Part shown: piece after piece, positions 15,083 through 21,700 of the stretch
How the letters are laid out: every line of letters starts with the position of its first letter
Position numbering within the stretch: the first letter of the stretch is position 1
From: JBAZTO01 sp041661865
GTDB taxonomy: Bacteria > Planctomycetota > Phycisphaerae > SM23-33
Assembly (NCBI GenBank): GCA_041661865.1
Contig: JBAZTO010000049.1
Coordinates: 1-30,924 of the forward strand
Direction: 5' to 3'
Length of the DNA: 30,924 nucleotides
Made by a program: the position numbers and the translations under genes
Notes under the pieces: generated by a model
What the model was told of the DNA's origin: nothing
The model's input: only the letters and a program-made list of their open reading frames with translations
Database searches by the model: none

Positions 15083-16366
15083 CTAACCGCCCGTAATAAT
15101 CAGCGTGTTGTTCTGCCCGCCGAAGCCGAAGCTGTTGCTCATGCAGGTGCGGACGCGCGCCTTGCGGGGGGCATTGGGCACGTAGTCCAGATCGCAGTCC
15201 GGGTCGGCGGAGTTCATGTTGGCCGTGGGGGGCAAAACCTGGTCGCGGATGGCCAGAATGCAGGTGATCAACTCCGTGGCCCCTGCCGCGGCGATCAGGT
15301 GCCCCACCATGCTCTTGACGCTGGAGACAGGCACGTTCCTGGCATGATCGCCGAAGACGGCCTTGACGCCTCGCGTCTCGACCTGGTCGTTCTGCTTGGT
15401 GCCTGTCCCGTGGGCGGAGATATAGTCGATGTCGTGGATGGTCAGTTTCGCGTCGGCCAGGGCGTTGCGCATGCTGGCGGCAGCGCCGGCGCCCTCGGGG
15501 TCCTGGTCGGTAATGCGGAACGCATCGGCGCTGGCGCCGTAGCCAATGATCTCGGCCAGAATCTTTGCGCCGCGCTTGCGGGCCAGTTCGTATTCCTCCA
15601 TCACCAGGATGCTCGCGCCCTCGCCCAGGACGAAACCGTCGCGGGTCATGTCGAAGGGCCGGCTGGCCGTGGGGATCGCGTCGTTGCGGACCGACAGCGC
15701 CGTCAGGCGGTTGAAGCCCGTCACGCCGTAGGGATGGATCATGCTGTGGGCCCCGCCCGTCAGCACGACGTCCACGTCGCCGTAGCGGATCTGCATGGCC
15801 GCCTCGCCGATGGCCTGCGTGCTGGCGGCACAGGCGGTCAACACGTTGTAGGCCGGGCCGCGAGCGTTGAACTCCGCGGCCAGATGCGCCACGACCATGT
15901 TGGATTCCTGCTCGATCTCGCGATAGAGGTCCATCCGCTGGTCGGCCAGTTGGGCCCACAGCGTCGTATCGAGCTTGCCGTCGCGCCAGCAGTCCACCAG
16001 CAGCGAGGTGAAGTTCTCGAAGTCGATGCTGCCTTCGCCGCTGCCCAGATAGATGCCCAGGTTCCGGCGGTCCAGGCCCGCAAAATTATCCAAGCCCGAC
16101 TGCTTCCAGGCCTGCACCGCCGCGCCCAGGGCGAAGCGGCAATGTCGTCCGGCGTGGCGATGGCGATCGGCCGAGGCCACCTGGCTGGCCAGGTCGAAGT
16201 TCTTGACCTGGGCTGAGAAAGTCGTCGGGAACGTGCCGGCGTCGAACAGTTCGGTCTTGCTGATCCCGCTGCCGACGTTCATCATCGCCGACCAGGTGCT
16301 CTCGACATCGTGGCCGAGAGGGTTGACCGTGCCCATTCCAGTGATGACGACTCGCCTTAGTGTCAT
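15083..16366 (-). CDS. Beta-ketoacyl-ACP synthase II-like ketosynthase (complete active site)
   Basis: 427 residues, thiolase fold, FabF/KAS II class. The full catalytic set is present: Cys179 in LTACAASTQA, His319 in SAHGTGTKQND, and Lys351/His356 in VKSMVGHLIAAAG. The C-terminal FGFGGQN loop is also there. It would elongate an ACP-bound acyl chain by decarboxylative condensation with malonyl-ACP. The ATG at 16366 overlaps the stop of the upstream ketosynthase-like gene (ATGA) with no clear ribosome binding site, implying translational coupling and a likely 1:1 pair. It closes a run of dehydratase, ACP, dehydratase and ketosynthase-like genes. Since housekeeping FabF is normally elsewhere with fabD/fabG, this is more likely a dedicated pathway enzyme. 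Confidence 0.9.
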   Translation of the reverse strand: MTLRRVVITGMGTVNPLGHDVESTWSAMMNVGSGISKTELFDAGTFPTTFSAQVKNFDLASQVASADRHRHAGRHCRFALGAAVQAWKQSGLDNFAGLDRRNLGIYLGSGEGSIDFENFTSLLVDCWRDGKLDTTLWAQLADQRMDLYREIEQESNMVVAHLAAEFNARGPAYNVLTACAASTQAIGEAAMQIRYGDVDVVLTGGAHSMIHPYGVTGFNRLTALSVRNDAIPTASRPFDMTRDGFVLGEGASILVMEEYELARKRGAKILAEIIGYGASADAFRITDQDPEGAGAAASMRNALADAKLTIHDIDYISAHGTGTKQNDQVETRGVKAVFGDHARNVPVSSVKSMVGHLIAAAGATELITCILAIRDQVLPPTANMNSADPDCDLDYVPNAPRKARVRTCMSNSFGFGGQNNTLIITGG

Positions 16367-17679
16367 GATTCGTATCGTTTCAGCACGACCGCGCCGCTTT
16401 GTCCACCGATGCCGAAGGCGCCGGTGACGGCGTGGCGGATATCGCCCGTGCGGCTCTTGGAGGCCAGGTTCAGCCGGCAATCGGCGGCGGCCTGGGTGAA
16501 ATTGACCGTCGGGGGCACCTGCCCGGTCTTGACGGCCAGGGCGGCCAAGGCCAGTTCCACCGCGCCGGCGCCGGCGAAGAGCGAACCGGTCGCGCCGGTC
16601 AGGGCCGTCGCCATCGCCTTGTCGGCGGCGGGGCCCATGGCCTTTCGCCAAGCCTGGACCTCCAGGCGGTCCTCGGCGGCCACCGCGGTGCCGTGGGCAA
16701 CGATCAGGTCTATCGCGTCGGGCTTTATTTCGGCGTCGGCCAATGCTTTCGTTACCGCCAGGTCCAGCCCGCCGACCGTCGGAGTCAGGACATCGATGCC
16801 GGCAGGATCGCAGGAGGCGCCGAAGCCGACCACCTCCGCGTAGATCTTCGCGCCGCGCGCCTTGGCGTGTTCAAGCTCTTCGAGTATGACCAGGCCGCCG
16901 CCCTCGCCGATGACCGTGCCGCACGCGGAGGCGTCGAAGGGCCGGCACGCCGAAGCGGGCGCCTCGTTGCCGGCGGTGGCCAGCCTGCCCAGCATGTTCT
17001 GCCGCAGCAGTCCCATCGGGTTGAGTTTGCTCTCGGCCCCGCCGGTGATGACCACGTCGGCCGCGCCGCGGAGAATCAGCCGCCGGGCCTCGCCGACAGT
17101 CAGTTGCCCCGACGCGTCGCCGCAGGTGATGGTGTTGCTGGGGCCCTCGGCCCCGTGGATGATCGTCACGTGGCAGGACAGCATGTTGGGCAGATACTTC
17201 AGCAGCCACAGCGGCGTGAGGTTGTTCATGCCGCTGTTGCCCCACTTGCGAAGGTCGAACTTCCCGTCGGTGACGGCGGTGTTGACCGCCGCGCCCAGTT
17301 CGTCCAGGTCCGAGCAGATCAACCCGGCCCCGATGTTGCAGCCGAGGCGGGCTGGGGTGACATCGCTCTTGCCGTCGGTATTGGTGCCACGGGTCTCCAG
17401 GTGGGCGTCGCGAAAGGCCAGGTCCGCCGCAGCCACCGCGATCTCGATGTCGCGGGCCATGACCTTGACGGCCTTGCGATAGTCCTTGGGGACGAAACTA
17501 CGGGCGGAAAAGTCATCCAGTTGCCCGCCGATGCGGCAGGGGAACCTGGCCGCGTCAAAAAGGTCGATGCCCTTGACGCACTGCCGGCCTTCCAGCATCG
17601 CCTGCCAGAACGGTTCGGCGCCGACGCCGGCCGAGCAAACCACGCCCAGGCCCGTGATGACCACGCGGCGATCAGCCAT
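16363..17679 (-). CDS. Ketosynthase-like protein with incomplete active site (chain-length-factor-like partner)
   Basis: 438 residues with the FabF-type thiolase fold: start RRVVITGLGVVCSAG, ITGGAESKLNP, RPFDASACGTVIGEGGG and FGIGGQSG at the end. Cys186 (TITCGDASG) and His329 (VAHGTAVAAED) are kept. In the segment aligning with Lys351 and His356 of the next gene (KSMVGH) it reads TGATGS, so Lys becomes Thr361 and His becomes Ser366. It is probably unable to carry out normal decarboxylative condensation. By analogy with KS-CLF pairs of type II polyketide and aryl polyene systems it may be a structural, chain-length-setting partner of the adjacent ketosynthase. Unlike a classical CLF it retains the Cys. 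It overlaps the upstream dehydratase by 8 nt and the downstream ketosynthase by 4 nt. Confidence 0.85.
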   Translation of the reverse strand: MADRRVVITGLGVVCSAGVGAEPFWQAMLEGRQCVKGIDLFDAARFPCRIGGQLDDFSARSFVPKDYRKAVKVMARDIEIAVAAADLAFRDAHLETRGTNTDGKSDVTPARLGCNIGAGLICSDLDELGAAVNTAVTDGKFDLRKWGNSGMNNLTPLWLLKYLPNMLSCHVTIIHGAEGPSNTITCGDASGQLTVGEARRLILRGAADVVITGGAESKLNPMGLLRQNMLGRLATAGNEAPASACRPFDASACGTVIGEGGGLVILEELEHAKARGAKIYAEVVGFGASCDPAGIDVLTPTVGGLDLAVTKALADAEIKPDAIDLIVAHGTAVAAEDRLEVQAWRKAMGPAADKAMATALTGATGSLFAGAGAVELALAALAVKTGQVPPTVNFTQAAADCRLNLASKSRTGDIRHAVTGAFGIGGQSGAVVLKRYES

Positions 17680-18148
17680 TGACGCTCTCCACGAACGGAG
17701 CGATCAGCCGCTCGAACTGGCCAGTGAAGACGAAGTTCTCCTTGGGGAACTTCACGCCGGCGAGGTTCTGGTCGATGTGCGAGAACATCAGGTCGATCTG
17801 GCCGATAAGCTGGCCGTTCTTGTAGACCTTGCCGCACGTGGCGGCCGCCTCGGGCGCGATCGACTCGATCTCGGATTCGTAGGTGATCTGGTCGCCGGGG
17901 ACGACGATGTCGTTAAGCTCGGCCTTGGTGATCTTGGCCAGGATGACCTTCTCCTTGAAGTTCCGCGCCTGGCCGACCAGGATGCCCGAAGTCTGGGCCA
18001 TGCCCTCGATCATCAGCGAAGCGGGCATGATCGGGAAGGCCTCCCAATGGTCGTGCAGATGCTCCTCGGCCAGCGAGACGTTCTTGATGGCCACGGCTCG
18101 CTTGCCGGGTACGAACTCAACGAAGCGGTCGATCCAGATCCATCGCAT
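17672..18148 (-). CDS. FabZ/FabA-like hotdog dehydratase (second copy)
   Basis: 158 residues, single hotdog domain. DHWEAFPIMPASLMIEGMAQ aligns with the FabZ active-site segment: His34 is the catalytic His and Glu48 (in IEGMAQ) the catalytic acid. The usual HFPGxPxMPG is altered to HWEAFPIMPA. Members remove water from 3-hydroxyacyl-ACP, though some act as 3-hydroxyacyl-ACP processing or aryl polyene dehydratases. The ATG at 18148 was chosen because MRWIWIDRFVEFVPG matches the typical FabZ start; no strong ribosome binding site is visible. Its stop overlaps the next gene. A 5-bp hairpin (18164-18168 with 18173-18177) lies in the 85-nt gap before it. Confidence 0.87.
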   Translation of the reverse strand: MRWIWIDRFVEFVPGKRAVAIKNVSLAEEHLHDHWEAFPIMPASLMIEGMAQTSGILVGQARNFKEKVILAKITKAELNDIVVPGDQITYESEIESIAPEAAATCGKVYKNGQLIGQIDLMFSHIDQNLAGVKFPKENFVFTGQFERLIAPFVESVNG

Positions 18149-18233
18149 TGACAGTATCCAATAGCGGGCGATCCCGCGGCGGCGCCCGGAAAACCAGACT
18201 CCCAATCACCACCCTGCGCTTGAGAGCCGGGGG

Positions 18234-18620
18234 CTAGGCGACCTTGGTCTTGACGTAGTTGACGATGGTCTGGACCTTGAACAGTTCGGCCATCTTGGAG
18301 ATGTCCGGGTCCTTCTCGAACTGGGTGAAGTCGGCATGCGCCATGCGTTCCTTCAACTGGGCCAGCCCGGTGGGCGTCAGCTTGCCATCCTTGACGAACT
18401 CGGGGTTGTTGAGGATGTTGTCGGGAAACAGTTCGCCGCGGGGAATCTTGATGTTGAAGGTCTTTTCCAGGCGGAAAACGATGTCCAGGAAGTCGATCGA
18501 CTCGGCGCCCAGATCGCCTGTCAGCGTCGCGTCGGGCTTGACCTCGTCGTCATCGACGCCCAGGGCGTCCACCAGGGTTTCCTTCACCTTTTCGAAGACT
18601 TCATCTTCGGTCATTGGCAT
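18234..18620 (-). CDS. Extended acyl carrier protein
   Basis: 128 residues, longer than the usual 75-90. The N-terminal half is a typical ACP: acidic helix I, then DLGAESIDFLDIVFRLEKTF, in which Ser41 is the expected 4'-phosphopantetheine site (ESID in place of the common DSLD). After KIPRGELFPDNI there is an extra segment of roughly 40 residues (about 68-110) before the final helix FKVQTIVNYVKTKVA. It carries the growing acyl chain for the neighbouring ketosynthase pair and dehydratases. Two ATGs are close together (18620 and 18614); the first has GGAG 10 nt upstream. It has a promoter-like sequence upstream inside the cluster. Confidence 0.9.
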   Translation of the reverse strand: MPMTEDEVFEKVKETLVDALGVDDDEVKPDATLTGDLGAESIDFLDIVFRLEKTFNIKIPRGELFPDNILNNPEFVKDGKLTPTGLAQLKERMAHADFTQFEKDPDISKMAELFKVQTIVNYVKTKVA

Positions 18621-18685
18621 TGGGGCGTCTCTCCTCTAGTGCCTGTGTAATCACTCGCGTCAAGCAGCCAGCAAACGTGGCCACC

Positions 18686-18714
18686 TATGTATTCAATCCG
18701 GCGGTCAAAGTCAA
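18686..18714 (-). promoter_or_regulatory. Putative internal promoter before the ACP gene
   Basis: On the minus strand TTGACT (18714-18709) is followed after 17 nt by TACATA (18691-18686). It lies in the 141-nt gap between the first dehydratase and the ACP gene and would give a leader of about 60 nt. The -10 is poor. Confidence 0.35.
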
Positions 18715-18761
18715 CGGTAAAGGCTGCAAATCGCGACCTTCGCCAGGGGCGGGGTGAACCT

Positions 18762-19247
18762 TCACTCCCCCAGCAACTCCGGGCCGCCGATGAGTTTGAA
18801 TGTCTCTTTCAACTGGGCGATGATGGCCACATCGGCCGAGGCCAGCTTGGGACTCCGCTCGGCCAGGTTGAAGCAGGACAATTCCAGCCGCCCCGAAAGC
18901 ATCGGCTCGTTCCCGACAAAACCGGCGGCCTTGAACTTGGCCGTGGTGTCGCCAATGGAGACGGCGTCCAGTTCGCAGCGAAGTATGTCGCCGGGCTTGA
19001 CCATGTTGGCCGGCCGGACATTGCGGGCCGCCGACAGCACGATGATGCTCTTGGAGAAATTCTGCTCCACGCGCACCAGCCACGCCGCCGCCTGCACCAG
19101 CGCCTCGACCATCAGGACGCCCGGCAGGATCGGAAACGCCGGGAAATGGTCCTGTAGGTATTCCTCGGCCAGCGACAGCGCCTTGATCGTCACGATCCGC
19201 TTGCCCCGCTGGATCGACTCAATTTTGTCCACAAGCTGGAACTTCAT
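18762..19247 (-). CDS. FabZ/FabA-like hotdog dehydratase (first copy)
   Basis: 161 residues, single hotdog domain. The active-site segment DHFPAFPILPGVLMVEALVQ has the catalytic His34 and Glu48, at exactly the same positions as in the other dehydratase of the cluster, and is closer to the FabZ consensus. It would dehydrate 3-hydroxyacyl-ACP to enoyl-ACP. The ATG at 19247 has AAGG 7 nt upstream. It lies 112 nt behind the glycerol-1-phosphate dehydrogenase gene and 141 nt before the ACP gene, all co-oriented. The two dehydratases probably arose by duplication, or act at different chain lengths or oxidation states; neither can be decided from sequence alone. Confidence 0.9.
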   Translation of the reverse strand: MKFQLVDKIESIQRGKRIVTIKALSLAEEYLQDHFPAFPILPGVLMVEALVQAAAWLVRVEQNFSKSIIVLSAARNVRPANMVKPGDILRCELDAVSIGDTTAKFKAAGFVGNEPMLSGRLELSCFNLAERSPKLASADVAIIAQLKETFKLIGGPELLGE

Positions 19248-19359
19248 CGTCTTGCCTTCATTGCGTGCTCAGGATTGGGGACTTTTAGGGGTTTGGAGCC
19301 CAAGATGCAAGGTTTTTTTCGTGCGGGCGGCTCTTGTCCCCTGCCGGCAGCCCTCAACC

Positions 19360-20682
19360 TCAGGCCCACGAGTCGACAATCTCGGCTGCGGAGGCGGGCA
19401 TGAGCCCCAGCAGGCCCGCCAGGTCCAGAATCGTCACGCGCGAGCGGATCTCGTGGGCGTGCAGAAAGACCGAGAGCAGGCGGTTGCGGTCGCAGCCGAT
19501 GTCGGCGGCCTTGACGGCGGCCCCGGCGGTGGTCAGGCAGGACGCAACGGTCTGGGGCGAACGCAGCATGGCCGCCAGAGTCCGCCGCAGATCGTCCCAC
19601 GTGCTTCCGGTGCGGAGCTGTTGGCCGACCTGGCGGAGGCGTGGAACCTTGTCGGCATACTGCCGCGCAACCGCCGGCGCCAGCGGGCCCCAGAATCCCT
19701 CGTCCACCGCTTCGCGCGGGGGCAGGCAATCGGGCGACTCTATCTCCAGCACGCGGCGGTAGAGTTCGGCGCAGAGAACGGTGCCCACGCCAACCTGCCG
19801 GCCGTGGAGATCGTGCCCCCGGCCGTCGACGCCCGCCAGCATGTCCAGGCTGTGCGAGATCATGTGCTCGCCGCCGGAGGCCGGGGCCGACGAGCCGGCC
19901 ATCGTCATCGCCACGCCCGTCAGCAGCAGCGCGTGGAACAGGGCCTCCATCGCCTCGCCCCGCCGCCAGAGCAGGTCGCCGGGACGGTCGGTATAGAGCG
20001 GCTCGATCCGGGCGATCAAATCCACGGCCGCCTGGCAGTAGTAATCGCCAAACAGCGCGTGGTTGAGATACCAGTCGGCGGAACTGACGGACTTGGCCAG
20101 CACGTCGCCCAGGCCCGAGGCCGTCATCTCGTAGGGCGCCGCAGCCAGGACTTTGGGGCTGGCGACCACCGCCTGCGGAGCCGCCGCCCGCAGGAGCGTC
20201 TTGACCCCGTCGATGGTCGGGGCTACGTTGGCCGACGTGTAACCGTTCATGCTCAGGGCAGTGGCGAAGGGAACGAACGGCACGCAGCGGTCGAAGGCCA
20301 GCCACTTGCCCAGGTCGCAGACGACCCCGCTGCCCACCGGCACGACCAGGTCCACGCCGCCGACCTGGCGGTCCAGAACCCGGTGCGTGGCGACGTCGCA
20401 GACCGGGCTGGCCTGGTCGGCTCCGTCGGGGACGATCACTTCCTGCACCGACCACGGCGCCACCGGCCCGCCCGCCCCGGCCAGCGAAGCGGCCACCGCG
20501 GCCCCGGCCACCACGCGCGTGCGGACATCCATCAGCACCGCCACGCGCCGCCCGGCGGCAAACTCAGCGCACAGGTCCGGCAGGCGCGCTATCGCGTCAT
20601 CGGCCAGCATCACCCGCCTGGGCAGAATCTCGTGCGTCCGGCCGCAGGGGCAGGCAAACGTTGATCCGTAGATATCGTTGAT
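19360..20682 (-). CDS. sn-glycerol-1-phosphate dehydrogenase (AraM/EgsA type)
   Basis: NAD(P)H-dependent enzyme that reduces dihydroxyacetone phosphate to sn-glycerol-1-phosphate, the backbone enantiomer of archaeal lipids. Hallmarks of the bacterial AraM/EgsA family are CGRTHE near the start, VPVGSGVVCDLGKW (nucleotide-binding loop), SMNGYTSANVAPTIDGVK, SGLGDVLAK (metal Asp), ASGGEHMISH (metal His) and LHGRQVGVG (second metal His). The start is a problem: there is no ATG or GTG. The best ribosome binding site, AGAAGGAG (ctcctt at 20688-20693 on the plus strand), precedes an ATC codon at 20682 by 5 nt, giving 440 residues that begin at the expected place. The alternatives are TTG codons at 20730 or 20754, which translate a repeat and lack a binding site. 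It leads the FAS-like cassette. Confidence 0.88.
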   Translation of the reverse strand: MNDIYGSTFACPCGRTHEILPRRVMLADDAIARLPDLCAEFAAGRRVAVLMDVRTRVVAGAAVAASLAGAGGPVAPWSVQEVIVPDGADQASPVCDVATHRVLDRQVGGVDLVVPVGSGVVCDLGKWLAFDRCVPFVPFATALSMNGYTSANVAPTIDGVKTLLRAAAPQAVVASPKVLAAAPYEMTASGLGDVLAKSVSSADWYLNHALFGDYYCQAAVDLIARIEPLYTDRPGDLLWRRGEAMEALFHALLLTGVAMTMAGSSAPASGGEHMISHSLDMLAGVDGRGHDLHGRQVGVGTVLCAELYRRVLEIESPDCLPPREAVDEGFWGPLAPAVARQYADKVPRLRQVGQQLRTGSTWDDLRRTLAAMLRSPQTVASCLTTAGAAVKAADIGCDRNRLLSVFLHAHEIRSRVTILDLAGLLGLMPASAAEIVDSWA

Positions 20683-20697
20683 GGGAACTCCTTCTGA

Positions 20698-20714
20698 GTA
20701 CCGGAATACCGGAC
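20698..20714. repeat. CCGGTATT-type repeat upstream of the glycerol-1-phosphate dehydrogenase gene
   Basis: On the minus strand it reads AGTCCGGTATTCCGGTAC, related to the tandem array at 539-566. Further degenerate copies (CGGTATTGCGGTC) continue to about 20740. It lies in the presumed leader of the dehydrogenase gene. Confidence 0.5.
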
Positions 20715-20808
20715 TACGGGAAGACCGCAATACCGAAACGCCACTGCCCGGCAACGCGATTCCGGCAGTCCGGTCTTACTTCTCACATTAGCCCGGCCTA
20801 TCGATAAT

Positions 20809-20837
20809 AGTCTATCCCCTACCCAAGCCGCTGCCAA
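20809..20837 (-). promoter_or_regulatory. Putative promoter of the glycerol-1-phosphate dehydrogenase cassette
   Basis: On the minus strand TTGGCA (20837-20832, 5 of 6) is followed after 17 nt by TAGACT (20814-20809, 4 of 6). It lies just past the stop of the nitrilase-family gene and would give a leader of about 120 nt containing the CCGGTATT-type repeat. It suggests the lipid-like cassette is its own transcription unit. Confidence 0.45.
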
Positions 20838-20842
20838 CCTCG

Positions 20843-21700
20843 CTAGAACGAGAGGCGATCCTCTCGCCGGGAATCCTGCACGCACACGCCGTTGTGAGTC
20901 GCGCCCTCGATGGCTGCGGCGCGGAAAGGCGCGGAAGGATCGTAAAACTGCACGGACGGATCGACGGTGTTGACCATCATCCCGGCTGCGTTCTGGCGAA
21001 GCGTGGCGGCGATCGCGCCGTCGGGGGTGACGAACACGCTGGGCCAGCGGCTGAAGCGGGCCGAAGAGTTGTTGGCGCTGATCCACAAGCCGTTCATCCC
21101 CGCCTGGGCCTGGACGGTCTGCCGCATGATCTGCTCGTGGATGCCCGGGCCATCCATGTAGCCGTTGTGGAAGGATTGAAAAATCACCTGCGCGCCCAGG
21201 CGGCAGAGCTGGCGATACAGCTCGGGGAACCGCAGGTCAAAGCAGATCAGCAGGGCGCAGCGCAGGCCGTTGAGTTCAAAGGTGACGGCGTGGTCGCCCG
21301 GCGAGTAGACGGCCAGGTCAGCGGCGGTGAGGAATCGCTTGTCGTAGCGGTCGCGGAGCGTGCCGTCTGGCCCGATGAGATACAGGCAGTTGGTCGGCTT
21401 GTGGGGTGGGCTCAGCGGGTGGCTGGAGCCCAGCACGACCCACAGGCCCAGTTCGCCCGCCGTCTGGCAGAGGCGCTCCGTTCCCTGTCGCACGGCCGCC
21501 CAGTCGATCTCCTCCGCCCGCGGGGCCTTGTCCAGCGCCAGGTAACCGCTGAGGCAAGCCTCGTGGAAGTGGACGATGTCGGCCTGCCGCTCCTTGGCCT
21601 GGCGCAGAAAACGACACATGGCCGCGGCGTTGCGTCGCGGGTCAAAAGTCTCGGCGAACTGGCAAGTGGCGATCCGAAGTGTCTGGCCGGCCTGGTTCAT
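20843..21700 (-). CDS. Carbon-nitrogen hydrolase (nitrilase superfamily)
   Basis: 285 residues, one nitrilase-fold domain. The catalytic Glu-Lys-Cys triad is clear: Glu47 in VHFHEACLSGY, Lys121 in RYDKRFL, Cys153 in LLICFDLRFPELYR. The superfamily hydrolyses amides or nitriles (omega-amidase, N-carbamoyl amidohydrolase, beta-ureidopropionase and similar); the substrate is not predictable here. The ATG at 21700 overlaps the stop of the AroD-AroE gene (ATGA), with GAGG 6 nt upstream. Coupling to a shikimate-pathway enzyme may only reflect operon drift. An upstream in-frame start at 21784 lies inside the neighbour and gives an unrelated basic extension. Confidence 0.88.
   Translation of the reverse strand: MNQAGQTLRIATCQFAETFDPRRNAAAMCRFLRQAKERQADIVHFHEACLSGYLALDKAPRAEEIDWAAVRQGTERLCQTAGELGLWVVLGSSHPLSPPHKPTNCLYLIGPDGTLRDRYDKRFLTAADLAVYSPGDHAVTFELNGLRCALLICFDLRFPELYRQLCRLGAQVIFQSFHNGYMDGPGIHEQIMRQTVQAQAGMNGLWISANNSSARFSRWPSVFVTPDGAIAATLRQNAAGMMVNTVDPSVQFYDPSAPFRAAAIEGATHNGVCVQDSRREDRLSF

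Noticed and set aside
15014..17682. Long plus-strand open frames opposite the ketosynthases
   Set aside because: Composition is Gly/Arg/Gln/His-rich and low-complexity-like, whereas the minus strand encodes clear thiolase-fold proteins.
18754..20664. Plus-strand open frame of about 640 codons opposite the dehydratase and G1P dehydrogenase genes
   Set aside because: It spans several real minus-strand genes and a gap, and its translation is Arg/His-rich with no recognisable domain.
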